A stretch of DNA of 44,644 bases, taken from contig CAJATL010000041.1 in assembly GCA_903944895.1 (NCBI GenBank), positions 1 through 44,644 of the forward strand, written 5' to 3'. Made by a program: the position numbers and the translations under genes. The DNA comes from an uncultured Bacteroidota bacterium. Lineage in GTDB: Bacteria; Bacteroidota; Bacteroidia; Bacteroidales; 4484-276. Every line of letters starts with the position of its first letter. The stretch's first letter is position 1. The notes under the pieces were generated by a model that did not search any database, was not told the origin of the DNA, and saw nothing but the letters and a program-made list of their open reading frames with translations. Shown here one piece after another: positions 17,970 to 26,524 of the stretch.

Positions 17970-18107
17970 TTATTTTTTGCCCCAGGCATAATAAACCAGA
18001 CTGGAATTTACTGCAAACATACTTTTAACCCTTTCGGGTAATATCAAATAAAGGATAGTTACAATTGGCAGAAAAAAGAAGATGAAAATGGTGCTGCTAA
18101 ATATCAT
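17970..18107 (-). pseudogene. Truncated MBOAT (AlgI-like) O-acyltransferase, N-terminus only
   Basis: A 45-residue frame starts with MIFSSTIFIFFFLPIVTILY and ends with LVYYAWGKK then TAA. This is the unmistakable N-terminus of AlgI/DltB-related MBOAT membrane O-acyltransferases, which usually run to about 470 residues. Only the first one or two membrane helices remain, and nothing downstream continues the family in any frame I read. Its ATG overlaps the end of the FemAB-like gene by 11 bases, the same tight spacing as other genes here, so a complete O-acetyltransferase probably once followed. It is immediately followed by a repeat shared with another spacer. Loss of O-acetylation by this gene is inferred. 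Confidence 0.85.
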
Positions 18108-19293
18108 GGTTTAAAAAAAATAATTTCCAGTGAGAATAAAAATCGCCGACAAAGGAAAAAGAAATTTTTGCCATTTTAAATTCATTTTGCAATGCTGAAA
18201 TTTGTTGTGCGGAATACCACCCAAAAACATCCACATCCTGAATACCAAGCTTGGTTGCGGAATCAATCTGCCGGATGGTTTCGGCCAGGTCAGGATTTTT
18301 ACTTGACGGAAGCCATACAGCAGCTTTTAAATCACCTTCTATTCCCACAAAAGCAAAAGGGTTTGATGCAAGGAACCTTTTCATCTCATCAGTTTTTTTC
18401 AGTAACGATAAAACAACCATTCCTGAATTTTGCCAGGGTACATCTACATCAATCCTACCACCCAGTTTATTTTTAAGAATGTTGATGCCGTTTAGTAAAA
18501 AAGCCGATGAACCGCCAAGATGCAAGGTTGTGATACCTGCATTTTTCGCCCAAAGCATTGCGAAGTAGTACATTGCTCCGGTGTTCCATCTTTGCACTTC
18601 GTCAATTTTGTCCATTTTCACACCAAAAAAACCAAGCGTTGGCCTGTTTTTCCAATAATGCAGCACTGCCCCGGCCAATCGTTCACCATTTTTGGTAACC
18701 ATAATTAAATCAGAGCGGATTTTCGATGAGAAAATATTCTCAAAACTCACAATCAAAGCGCTGTCTTCGTGTCGTTTGGTGATAAAAGGAAGGTACATCT
18801 GATAATAAAATTCCTGTTGAGCTTCCGGCGTATTCACACATTCATAACTCAGATTTTGTGCCCTGACCCAACGGGCAATTCTGCCAAAACCTGATTTACT
18901 TTTTTTCAGAATTTCATTCAACGGCGGCGAAATATCGAGGGCAGTGTTGATGAAGCGTGGGACAATAAATGATTTTTCGATGGAAATAAATGAGGTAGCG
19001 GGCGAATATTCCTGCAGTAAAAGCGAACAATCAGGATGCTTTTTCATCAGGTCTTTTTTCAGATTTAGTTCCGAAAACATTTCCGGCACTCCATTTTGCG
19101 GATTATTCAGAAACATTGAAGCCCAATACCTGGCGTTCTCATAATCGGTTCCGGCGTAAGCAATCACCAGATTATCCTGCATTTTTTGTGCTTTTCCCCT
19201 GATAATGGTAACGAGCAATTTTGTAACTTCATTTTTCGACTCCTTATTTTCAAAAAAGCTCATCAATCTATCAACAAAGGAATTGTTTATCAT
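18097..19293 (-). CDS. FemAB/GNAT-like N-acyltransferase
   Basis: This 398-residue protein resembles the FemAB-related, CelD/BioF-like acetyltransferase group (Acetyltransf_6). Visible segments include VRAQNLSYECVNTPEAQQEF, YLPFITKRHEDSALI, ERLAGAVLHYWKNRPTLGF and the diagnostic late motif TTLHLGGSSAFLLNGINILK with KNKLGG following. Members transfer acyl or aminoacyl groups to amino-sugars or peptides in the cytoplasm. It follows the FemAB-GT2-GT2 fusion by 14 bases, so two enzymes of this type act in the same pathway. Its last codons overlap a truncated MBOAT acyltransferase gene. The family is fairly clear; donor and acceptor are unknown. Confidence 0.8.
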   Translation of the reverse strand: MINNSFVDRLMSFFENKESKNEVTKLLVTIIRGKAQKMQDNLVIAYAGTDYENARYWASMFLNNPQNGVPEMFSELNLKKDLMKKHPDCSLLLQEYSPATSFISIEKSFIVPRFINTALDISPPLNEILKKSKSGFGRIARWVRAQNLSYECVNTPEAQQEFYYQMYLPFITKRHEDSALIVSFENIFSSKIRSDLIMVTKNGERLAGAVLHYWKNRPTLGFFGVKMDKIDEVQRWNTGAMYYFAMLWAKNAGITTLHLGGSSAFLLNGINILKNKLGGRIDVDVPWQNSGMVVLSLLKKTDEMKRFLASNPFAFVGIEGDLKAAVWLPSSKNPDLAETIRQIDSATKLGIQDVDVFGWYSAQQISALQNEFKMAKISFSFVGDFYSHWKLFFLNHDI

Positions 19294-19307
19294 AAAGGTC
19301 TTGATAA

Positions 19308-22130
19308 TTAAGAATTGACCTGTTTTTTAAAGAAGTACCGTAACTTCTTAATCTTTGAGGAATTATAATCCTTTCCGAAAATTTCATAACTCAACAAGTC
19401 GAGCCAGGCAAGCCTACGATTAGGAAATATTTTTATCAGTTTCCACAGCGCTTGTCGTGCAGATACTTTTTCGTTAAGCTGTTGACAAAGACTTACATAC
19501 ACCTTTAGGTGCATGTAATAAACATCCCAGTGCTTTGATAAAAAAGCGTGATGCCTGTCGATTATTTTACCGTAGCTACTCCATTTTACCCGGCTGTATT
19601 TGTCGTGCGTGAGTTGATCCTGTCCATGATGGTGAATTTTTACGAGAACTTCAGGTACTGTCCTGAAATTGTAATACAGAGATAAGCGAAGCATAAAATC
19701 GGTGTCTTCGCTTACTTTGAGACTTTCATCATACAGACCGGATTTTTTCAGACATTCTCGCTTTATGCTCAATCCGAAACCATTCCCAATGGCTGTTGAA
19801 ACCATCAAACCTTTTTCTGATGTTTCAAAATCGGCTGGCCAAACCTGGGTTCTGATGATTTCTTCACCATGATCAGTATCTTTTACGTGGGTTATACCTG
19901 TCCAGACAAAACCCGGATTGTTGATAGCTTCGTCAAAAGTGCGTTTAATTTTTTCCAGAATTCCAGGCAGATATTCATCATCATCATCCAGAAAATTAAT
20001 GTATTGACCTCTTGAGTTTTTCATGCCTGTATTGTAAGCGCCCGCTGCACCCTTTTGTGTTTCGTGAGCAATGTACCTGATCCGGGGGTCATTTATTCCG
20101 ATGACTATTTCTATGGTTCCTGGATCGTTGGCATCATCAATAATTATTTGTTCCCAATTTGTGAATGATTGTTTTTTAACACTTTCGATATTCCTTTTTA
20201 ATAAATCAGGACGTTTATTTGTTGGTGTAATAATGCTGAATACAGGACTTTCCATCATTCCGGGATGCGAAAGATTTTTCACTTCAAACTGTTTCTCTCT
20301 TTCAAGAAATTCGCTGTAAATCTCAGGTGATCGGCGATAGAAGTTGCGATGATTTCTGAAGGCCTGAACAATTACTTCTTCCGTGTGGGCAGGATTTTGT
20401 TTTTGCCTTCCTGAGCGGCACATTGCCGGATTGTTGTAGGTGCGGTAATAAACCAGGGTTTGATTAATCTTGCAGACCTCCCTGCCCAATTCAAGAATTG
20501 ACAGCCAAAAATCATAGTCTTCGTAACCATATTTCATGTTGTCATTATACCCGGGGGATTCCTCCCAGTCAGTCTTTCGGAAACAGGCATTGCCATCAAT
20601 ACAATTCCATCGGAGCATGTTTTCATGGTTATACTCAGGGAGTAGGTAAGGTCCGTTTTTAGCTCCAAAGCACAACAAATCGCTGTAAGCAATTCCTACG
20701 TTTGGTTTCCAATCCATCACTTCAACGCATTGCTTTAAAAAATTTGGTGCAATCCGGTTGTCGGCATCAAGGTTTACAATCAGGTCGCCTCTGGCATGGG
20801 TTATTGCCAGGTTTCGGGCGTGTGCCGGTCCATGATTCGGAGTATGGAGTATTTTAACTTTTTTGTGCTTAATCCGCTTCAGGATTTGGGGTGTATCATC
20901 GGTTGAACCATCATTTACAATAATGACTTCATAGTTTTTAAAAGTTTGAGCGAGCACAGAATCCAACATTTCATGAATGTAATTTCCATGATTGAAACAG
21001 GCCGTAACAACACTTACGCGAATTGGACCAACGAAACGAATACCAGTTTTGTAAAGTGCTTTTTTAACAAGATGCCAGGAATGTCTGAAAATGATATTCA
21101 AATGATATTTCAGTGTGTCTGGCGGTGGTGGTGGGGGCAACACCGGCACTTCCCTGATGACTTCCCTCTCAACAATTTTTTCAATTTCTTTCACAACCGG
21201 TTTTTCGGTGTAGATATGAAAATATTGTTTTAATTCACCACCAAAGCCGCGAATATGATTTTCGATTCGTTGAATGTCAGAACCGCCGAAGTTGAAATAC
21301 TTCACTTTTAGGCGGAAGTATTTTATTGCTTCCCATATCACAAGGGTATGGCCACCGAGTTGACGGTACTGCGGATCGCCGGCACTCAACAAGGCAAAGG
21401 CCTTCTGTGTGTTAAAAACAACATAGATGGAAGCGTGTGCAATGCCTTTATCATCGGAAACTGTAAGAATGACGCGTTGATTGTGTTTTACGATTTCATC
21501 ATCCAACAATTTGAAGTCGTCAAAAGAAAAGCGGAAAACGAGACCCTGACGCTGATAAGTGAGCTCGATCAGCTTGTAAAAATCGCTCAGATCAGTGGTA
21601 ACCTTTGCTGAGATGTGTTCTTTTATTGCTTTGTTGACGGTTTCTTTCCGTCCGCGGTTTAACCCCGCCCACAACTCTTTTTCTCCATTTCCATCATATT
21701 CAATCAGGTAGGTGTAACGGGTGTTTTGCCTGTATCCATGCCAGCGAAAGGAAAGCCAGTCGTTAAAGTTGTGCGAAGTGCAGAACTGTTCAACTTCATC
21801 AATCGAAATATGATCCAGCAACAGGTTGAGCCAAACACGTTGAATTGTTATCCGATCGTGCTCTGATAAATGACTGAGGTTCTTGTACAACGGACCAAGT
21901 GTCCGGGTCAATGGAGGTTCGTTTATTTTCCCAAGATAGTAAGCCAACGGGATTCCGGCCACGATTTCATTGTTTTCAAAAACTGCCAGGATTTTAAAAT
22001 TCCCTTTGGTGATGGCATCGAGCCACCATGAATAGCAAAATACATCACCCTGAATGGAGGCATCCACGAAGGCATTCCAGGCATCATAAAACTCAGGAGT
22101 GATTTGACGGAATTGTAGATCGTTTTTCAT
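19308..22130 (-). CDS. Fusion: FemAB/GNAT-like acyltransferase and two GT2 glycosyltransferases
   Basis: This 940-residue protein begins with a FemAB/Acetyltransf_6 domain (about 1-315): FCYSWWLDAITKGNFKILAV, then LLSAGDPQYRQLGGHTLVIW and KYFNFGGSDI near its end. A charged linker (IEKIVEREVIREVPV) and six consecutive prolines follow (about 318-340). Residues 365-600 are a GT2 domain: RVSVVTACFNHGNYIHEML, IIVNDGSTDDTP, NLDADNRIAP. Residues 650-860 are a second GT2: VFSIITPTNKRPDLLKRNI, IIIDDANDPGT, INFLDDDDEYLPG. One chain could therefore acylate an amino-sugar and add two sugars. It starts three bases after the stop of a gene remnant. The linker type is common in modular proteins. Fusion of this acyltransferase type to two GT2 domains is unusual in my experience. 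Confidence 0.88.
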   Translation of the reverse strand: MKNDLQFRQITPEFYDAWNAFVDASIQGDVFCYSWWLDAITKGNFKILAVFENNEIVAGIPLAYYLGKINEPPLTRTLGPLYKNLSHLSEHDRITIQRVWLNLLLDHISIDEVEQFCTSHNFNDWLSFRWHGYRQNTRYTYLIEYDGNGEKELWAGLNRGRKETVNKAIKEHISAKVTTDLSDFYKLIELTYQRQGLVFRFSFDDFKLLDDEIVKHNQRVILTVSDDKGIAHASIYVVFNTQKAFALLSAGDPQYRQLGGHTLVIWEAIKYFRLKVKYFNFGGSDIQRIENHIRGFGGELKQYFHIYTEKPVVKEIEKIVEREVIREVPVLPPPPPPDTLKYHLNIIFRHSWHLVKKALYKTGIRFVGPIRVSVVTACFNHGNYIHEMLDSVLAQTFKNYEVIIVNDGSTDDTPQILKRIKHKKVKILHTPNHGPAHARNLAITHARGDLIVNLDADNRIAPNFLKQCVEVMDWKPNVGIAYSDLLCFGAKNGPYLLPEYNHENMLRWNCIDGNACFRKTDWEESPGYNDNMKYGYEDYDFWLSILELGREVCKINQTLVYYRTYNNPAMCRSGRQKQNPAHTEEVIVQAFRNHRNFYRRSPEIYSEFLEREKQFEVKNLSHPGMMESPVFSIITPTNKRPDLLKRNIESVKKQSFTNWEQIIIDDANDPGTIEIVIGINDPRIRYIAHETQKGAAGAYNTGMKNSRGQYINFLDDDDEYLPGILEKIKRTFDEAINNPGFVWTGITHVKDTDHGEEIIRTQVWPADFETSEKGLMVSTAIGNGFGLSIKRECLKKSGLYDESLKVSEDTDFMLRLSLYYNFRTVPEVLVKIHHHGQDQLTHDKYSRVKWSSYGKIIDRHHAFLSKHWDVYYMHLKVYVSLCQQLNEKVSARQALWKLIKIFPNRRLAWLDLLSYEIFGKDYNSSKIKKLRYFFKKQVNS

Positions 22131-22133
22131 TTT

Positions 22134-22400
22134 TTAACTGATATTTAATAATCTGCACAGCCACCTTAAAGGCGCTGTGAGTTTCCATGATTTTGAATTG
22201 TGCATGCTGTGGAGGTCGCTTTTCAGTTGTTGAATTTCTTCCAAAAGCGCAAACGGATTATCGCTCATGGATGACAGGGTTTGATGATGTTCGATGAATT
22301 TTTCCCTGTAAAGGCTGCCGTGTTTTCCGGCAATGTAATTTTCGACTTCTTTGCCACGCTGGTCGGCGGTTTGGCGCAAGCTGCCTTCATGGCTTACACT
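22134..22400 (-). pseudogene. Gene remnant: C-terminal tail of a glycan-locus enzyme (SKSWKLTAPLR motif)
   Basis: The open frame runs from a stop at 22401-22403 to a TAA at 22134 with no ATG before its middle; the only reasonable upstream start is a TTG at 22379 (81 residues). The C-terminus reads LLEEIQQLKSDLHSMHNSKS followed by WKLTAPLRWL, the conserved coiled-coil-plus-tail that ends many polysaccharide-locus glycosyltransferases and methyltransferases, including the protein at 43502-44503. No catalytic domain is left. The most likely reading is the 3' end of a deleted gene, still abutting the next start. A short standalone protein is possible but less likely. The 128 bases upstream (22401-22528) hold nothing else I recognise. 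Confidence 0.65.
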
Positions 22401-22528
22401 CTATTCAAAAAGGTTTTATCCGGATTAATCGCACGTAGTAGCAGCGGGGCCGATGTTGCATGCTTTACCCAACGCGACTTTTTTTATTTTTTTGGTTTGG
22501 TAGTAAAGCTTTATCTACTGAATCAAAC

Positions 22529-24454
22529 TCAATCGGGTTTCCTTGCAGGATGTAAATCGAAAATAATAAAGCCATATTGCTTTTCATTCAAACAGTTCAA
22601 AACGACGGCATATTCACTGCAGATAATATTTAAGATTTTCAGGTACTGATCTTTGGATGAGTTATTAAACGCAATCACCATGAAATCATATTCTTTAACG
22701 ATTTTCATTTTATCCAGTAACAATTCTGGCAGATAGTCTTTGTTTGTTCTGAGTGAATTTTTCGCTGATCGTGGGAGTAAATAGCCAACCCGAACACCAG
22801 TACTGAATTTTTTAAAATAATAATCCATGGTGGGAAAATTCTGGGTAACCGCTTCAACTATAAGATATTTATGCTTAGGATCGGATTCGACGATGCTTAC
22901 AATCTGCCTTGAATTTTCTCTCCACGAAAAACCGTTTGATCGGGTTAAAGCCCTGTAACCTCCCGGACCTACAAAAATCAGCGCGAAAAAAACTGAAGTA
23001 ATAAGCCCGTTTCGAATATAAAAACGTTTTATCGGACGTTGCGTAAATCTTTGTTTTAAAATGTCAAGCAGCAACACAGCCTGCTCGGATGTCAGACTCA
23101 GCATTAGCATAAACGGAGGCACCAGGTACAAAACATATCTTGGATAAAAAACGGCATCGGTACGAATCAGAAAAACGATGGTTGAAAAAATACAAGTAAC
23201 AAGGATGAGTAGCAATAAGTAAAACAAAAAGAACTTTCGAATGAACGGTCTTGAGCTGAGAGAAATATTTATAATTTGTAATCCTGCAAATTGTCGGATT
23301 AGTGCTATGGCAAACAAAAGCAATAAAATTACCAATCCAAAACCAGGAAGATATAGGCTATAGTAAACAATATTTTTCACCAATATTTCGGATGGACTAT
23401 TTACGGGATTTTTTGTAAATAAGCCCATTGAACCAAAATTGAATAGAAATATTACAACCAAAAACATCATCAGGAAAAAGAACAAAATAGGAATTCGAAT
23501 TTCTTGCTTTGAAGCAATTTTTGCTGTTTTCTCTTTTTTAAAAAAGTAAACAAGTTTCATCAGCAAATAAATCAAAACCAGCCCTATGGATAGTAATGTC
23601 AGAATAATAAAAAATGACGTATTTAAATCAGCTTGTTGTGAAAACGAATGAAAAATGCTATTGGTAAAACCGATCTTTTTTATGGTTTCGATAGTATGAA
23701 ACAAAAACTTCATTGCCGGAGGCCAGATTAAAGTGATTAATAATAATGGGGACAAATAAATCGAAAATACCTTAAAAAGTTTTGAAAACCAATTGTCATC
23801 TGATATTTGGATGAATAAGATGAACGCCAGAAAAACAGCCTGTGAAGCAAGAAATAAGTAATTGAAGGTATGATTCAGGATTAAGAGCGTGTTGACAATT
23901 GTCAAAATGATGAAATATTTATTGATAAAAACCCTTTTCCAGGAAAAGCAGTTGCTAAGGCTTTCGGCAAATAATAGAAAAATGTACGATGAAAAAGTGG
24001 TTAAAAACAGCATTTGACCATAATACCTTGCATCGAGTGCATACCTGACGGTTAGGTAGGAGAATAAGAAGAAAAGTATGGCCATTATTGCAATTCGTTT
24101 ACTGAAAATCCGCAGCGTGAACAGGTAAAGAGACCATCCCGACAGACTGACATAAATAATTGATAATGTACGCGTAGCAACTTCGCTGTCCCCAAAAATC
24201 TTCATCCACCAATACAGTGTGATTTCATAAAGTGGTACTACAGGGTTGGCCGTTTGCATAAAATTATAATGTGCCGCAAAAGATTCATGTACAATACCCC
24301 GCATGTAAACCGAATACAGTTCATCCAACCAATAGGAGTTTACCCCGGCATGAGAAAACAACAGGATAAAAAACACGAAAATGATGATCAAAGCCTCTTT
24401 ATGCCTCATAAGCATCTGGTGGATCGTATTGCTTTGTATTCTTAATTTTAGCAC
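22529..24454 (-). CDS. GT-C family membrane glycosyltransferase (ArnT/PMT-like)
   Basis: This 641-residue protein is dominated by about eleven to thirteen hydrophobic helices. The first periplasmic loop holds YWLDELYSVYMRGIV with Asp44-Glu45, the position of the catalytic acidic residue in GT-C enzymes of the ArnT/PMT type. A second recognisable loop, YALDARYYGQMLFL, follows the next helices. These enzymes transfer sugars from polyprenyl-phosphate donors on the outer face of the inner membrane; the GtrB-like gene at 30742-31686 could make such a donor. The start used here is a GTG two bases after the upstream stop; an ATG at 24415 (residue 14) is an alternative. Sugar and acceptor are unknown. 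Confidence 0.85.
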   Translation of the reverse strand: MLKLRIQSNTIHQMLMRHKEALIIIFVFFILLFSHAGVNSYWLDELYSVYMRGIVHESFAAHYNFMQTANPVVPLYEITLYWWMKIFGDSEVATRTLSIIYVSLSGWSLYLFTLRIFSKRIAIMAILFFLFSYLTVRYALDARYYGQMLFLTTFSSYIFLLFAESLSNCFSWKRVFINKYFIILTIVNTLLILNHTFNYLFLASQAVFLAFILFIQISDDNWFSKLFKVFSIYLSPLLLITLIWPPAMKFLFHTIETIKKIGFTNSIFHSFSQQADLNTSFFIILTLLSIGLVLIYLLMKLVYFFKKEKTAKIASKQEIRIPILFFFLMMFLVVIFLFNFGSMGLFTKNPVNSPSEILVKNIVYYSLYLPGFGLVILLLLFAIALIRQFAGLQIINISLSSRPFIRKFFLFYLLLLILVTCIFSTIVFLIRTDAVFYPRYVLYLVPPFMLMLSLTSEQAVLLLDILKQRFTQRPIKRFYIRNGLITSVFFALIFVGPGGYRALTRSNGFSWRENSRQIVSIVESDPKHKYLIVEAVTQNFPTMDYYFKKFSTGVRVGYLLPRSAKNSLRTNKDYLPELLLDKMKIVKEYDFMVIAFNNSSKDQYLKILNIICSEYAVVLNCLNEKQYGFIIFDLHPARKPD

Positions 24455-24456
24455 AA

Positions 24457-25788
24457 TCAGTTACCTTTATAATTACCAAACCACTTTTTCCGACAACTAT
24501 TCATCCCGTCAATGACTTTGCCAGGAGGTGAAAATAACATTTTTACGATTGGCTTTCGTAAATGGAGTTTTATTATGAGATTATAAAAGTGATGGATAAA
24601 CAAAATGCGCCGTTCGGAAAATGAGGGCTTTTTTATTTCAAAATGATAGTCGGGAATTGGAATACCATGTTTTGATTTTTGCCAAATCAGCAAAAGTGCT
24701 CTTTGCTTTTTTTCGCGGGTCATATTCAGTATTCGTATCGAATTTCGTTGCTGCGGAAGGGTTTGAAGCTGGATAACCTCATTTTTTAGCGCATCCTGTA
24801 GTATTGTCATACCAACCGAGGTTCGCTGGTAAACAAGCGTGCACCTTTCGTTTTCGGCCAATTTCCCGATGTAATCATGTGCCCAGAAATCTCCAAAACT
24901 AATATCAGCATATTCTGCCAAGGCATCAACACATAAATAACATCGTCTGGCGCCAAAAAGCCGGAACATGATATTCATCGTAAATTTGATCGTTAATGAA
25001 TTAAGATGAATTTTGTCGCCATTTCTTTTGGTAACCTGAAATCTTCCCGGCCAGGTGCCACCCCTGTAATCGAAACGACCAACATCTGCGAGGCCGATTC
25101 CTTTTATTTCGATGGCCTCTTTTGCGGCAAAAGGTTCGAGATTGCAATTACAAAACAATCCTAAAATACAATATATCTTCCCGGATAACTGAGGATCAAC
25201 TTCCATTAACTTTCTTAATCCATGAATCTGGCAAGGTAAACCAACGATGGCAAATCGCCCTTCTTTTTTTCTCAACAGGCTCAGAACTTCCATGGATGGT
25301 GTGATGCTGTATTTGGAACCCGCAGCGGCAAGGATTTCATCGGCGGTAGTGGCAAGAATACCTTTGGATAAATAAGGTTTCTTCTCATCCATACCCACAA
25401 CTATGGCACCCTGAATTTTGCCGGTCCCGAGCAGATACAAAAGCAGCGCAGTGACTACACCGCCACTGGAGCCGGCTTCGCGAACACCATTGTTGATGGA
25501 ATTTGCTATGTACATTTCCTCAACATAACCAGTTAAACTTAAAGGATCGTAACCAGTGCCAAAAATCTGTTTTGATAATAATGGAAAATCAACATCTCCA
25601 CCCGGACAGCAAAGGTTGCACTTGTTGCAGGAAATACAGTTTCCAGTAACAATTGGATAACCGTCCTCATCCTTGCCAATAATACCGACAGGGCAAACGC
25701 CTGCGCAAACTCCACAACGGGTGCATAATCCCTTCGCGATTACATTGCGTTGGAGAGCATCAAAATCAAATGTGTTGGTGCTATTCAT
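24457..25788 (-). CDS. FrhB-like iron-sulfur protein (coenzyme F420 hydrogenase/dehydrogenase beta-subunit family)
   Basis: This 443-residue protein carries two [4Fe-4S] ferredoxin motifs at its N-terminus: Cys22-25-28-32 followed by Pro, and Cys51-54-57-61 followed by Pro. Then come segments of the FrhB/FdhB family: GVREAGSSGGVVTALLLY, FAIVGLPCQIHGLRKLM and ISFGDFWAHDY. In Bacteroidota, such proteins commonly sit in capsule and EPS loci next to polysaccharide pyruvyl transferases, where a redox step on a sugar has been proposed but is poorly established. It overlaps the preceding methyltransferase by 8 bases, and that gene overlaps a pyruvyl transferase by 4, so the three form a coupled unit. 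F420 use is not implied. Confidence 0.9.
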   Translation of the reverse strand: MNSTNTFDFDALQRNVIAKGLCTRCGVCAGVCPVGIIGKDEDGYPIVTGNCISCNKCNLCCPGGDVDFPLLSKQIFGTGYDPLSLTGYVEEMYIANSINNGVREAGSSGGVVTALLLYLLGTGKIQGAIVVGMDEKKPYLSKGILATTADEILAAAGSKYSITPSMEVLSLLRKKEGRFAIVGLPCQIHGLRKLMEVDPQLSGKIYCILGLFCNCNLEPFAAKEAIEIKGIGLADVGRFDYRGGTWPGRFQVTKRNGDKIHLNSLTIKFTMNIMFRLFGARRCYLCVDALAEYADISFGDFWAHDYIGKLAENERCTLVYQRTSVGMTILQDALKNEVIQLQTLPQQRNSIRILNMTREKKQRALLLIWQKSKHGIPIPDYHFEIKKPSFSERRILFIHHFYNLIIKLHLRKPIVKMLFSPPGKVIDGMNSCRKKWFGNYKGN

Positions 25789-26524
25789 GCGATTTGATCG
25801 CCATTAAAATTACCGGAGAACCAAACATAAAATTCAATCCCAGCCACTTACACATTTTTTCGAGGGCTGATGATATTCCTGAATTATTAATAATACGGTG
25901 TACAACCATTGGCAGAAAAAATTCAGGTTTTGAAACGATTGTTGTGAAGCCATTTTTAGCGAATTGTTTTGCAATCTGGCTGCGTTTGAAAGTCATAAAA
26001 GGACGGGTATTGACTTCTATTTTCTTTTTTAACGAAAAAAGCAGGTTGTAAAAAGTATTGAAACTTCTTTTATCGGGATAATCAACCACAACTGCAAACC
26101 TGGCCACACGGCAAAGTTCGGCTATCTGATAACTCCAATTTGGTTCATGAGTGAGTAACCTGAACGAAAGGACAATGTCAAAACTTCCATCTTCAAATGG
26201 AAGATCGAGCAAATCGCAAACTGAAAAATTGTATTCATCCTGTTTCAACTGCAAATCGGGTAGTTTTCTGCATTGTGGCGAACTTGCTGCAATCGTGACC
26301 CTGTAACCGTTTTCGACCAAAGGAACAGCAATTTGTGCATGGCCGCCACCTGCATCAAGCACAGATGCACCTTTGTAATTATTTAGCAGAGCAAGTACTA
26401 TCTTTTTTTGTGTATCGAGAAAGTATCTTCCAGCCTCGCCTTCAAAACGTTTCAGGTAATTTTCAGATGATGTTTCGATATCTGCTTGTTGCGAAGTATA
26501 TTTCTTGTTAGTCACAACTGTCAT
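25781..26524 (-). CDS. Class I SAM-dependent methyltransferase
   Basis: This 247-residue protein has motif I GASVLDAGGGHAQIAVPLV (about 53-71), YNFSVCDLLDLPFEDGSFDI and IVLSFRLLTHEPNW, the usual Methyltransf_11 layout. C-terminal residues (VSKPEFFLPMVVHR and beyond) probably shape the substrate pocket. Its start overlaps the stop of the pyruvyl-transferase-like gene (ATGA), and its end overlaps the FrhB-like gene by 8 bases, so the three products are likely made in fixed proportion and may act on one sugar. The acceptor cannot be read from the sequence. Confidence 0.85.
   Translation of the reverse strand: MTVVTNKKYTSQQADIETSSENYLKRFEGEAGRYFLDTQKKIVLALLNNYKGASVLDAGGGHAQIAVPLVENGYRVTIAASSPQCRKLPDLQLKQDEYNFSVCDLLDLPFEDGSFDIVLSFRLLTHEPNWSYQIAELCRVARFAVVVDYPDKRSFNTFYNLLFSLKKKIEVNTRPFMTFKRSQIAKQFAKNGFTTIVSKPEFFLPMVVHRIINNSGISSALEKMCKWLGLNFMFGSPVILMAIKSHE

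Noticed and set aside
22288-22390. Alternative frame starting with ATG at 22390 in the remnant region
   Set aside because: It gives a composition without family features and ends inside the frame that contains the conserved SKSWKLTAPLR tail.
24457-25788. Evidence for F420-dependent or hydrogenase metabolism
   Set aside because: The FrhB name is inherited from the family; in glycan loci these proteins appear without hydrogenase partners, as here.
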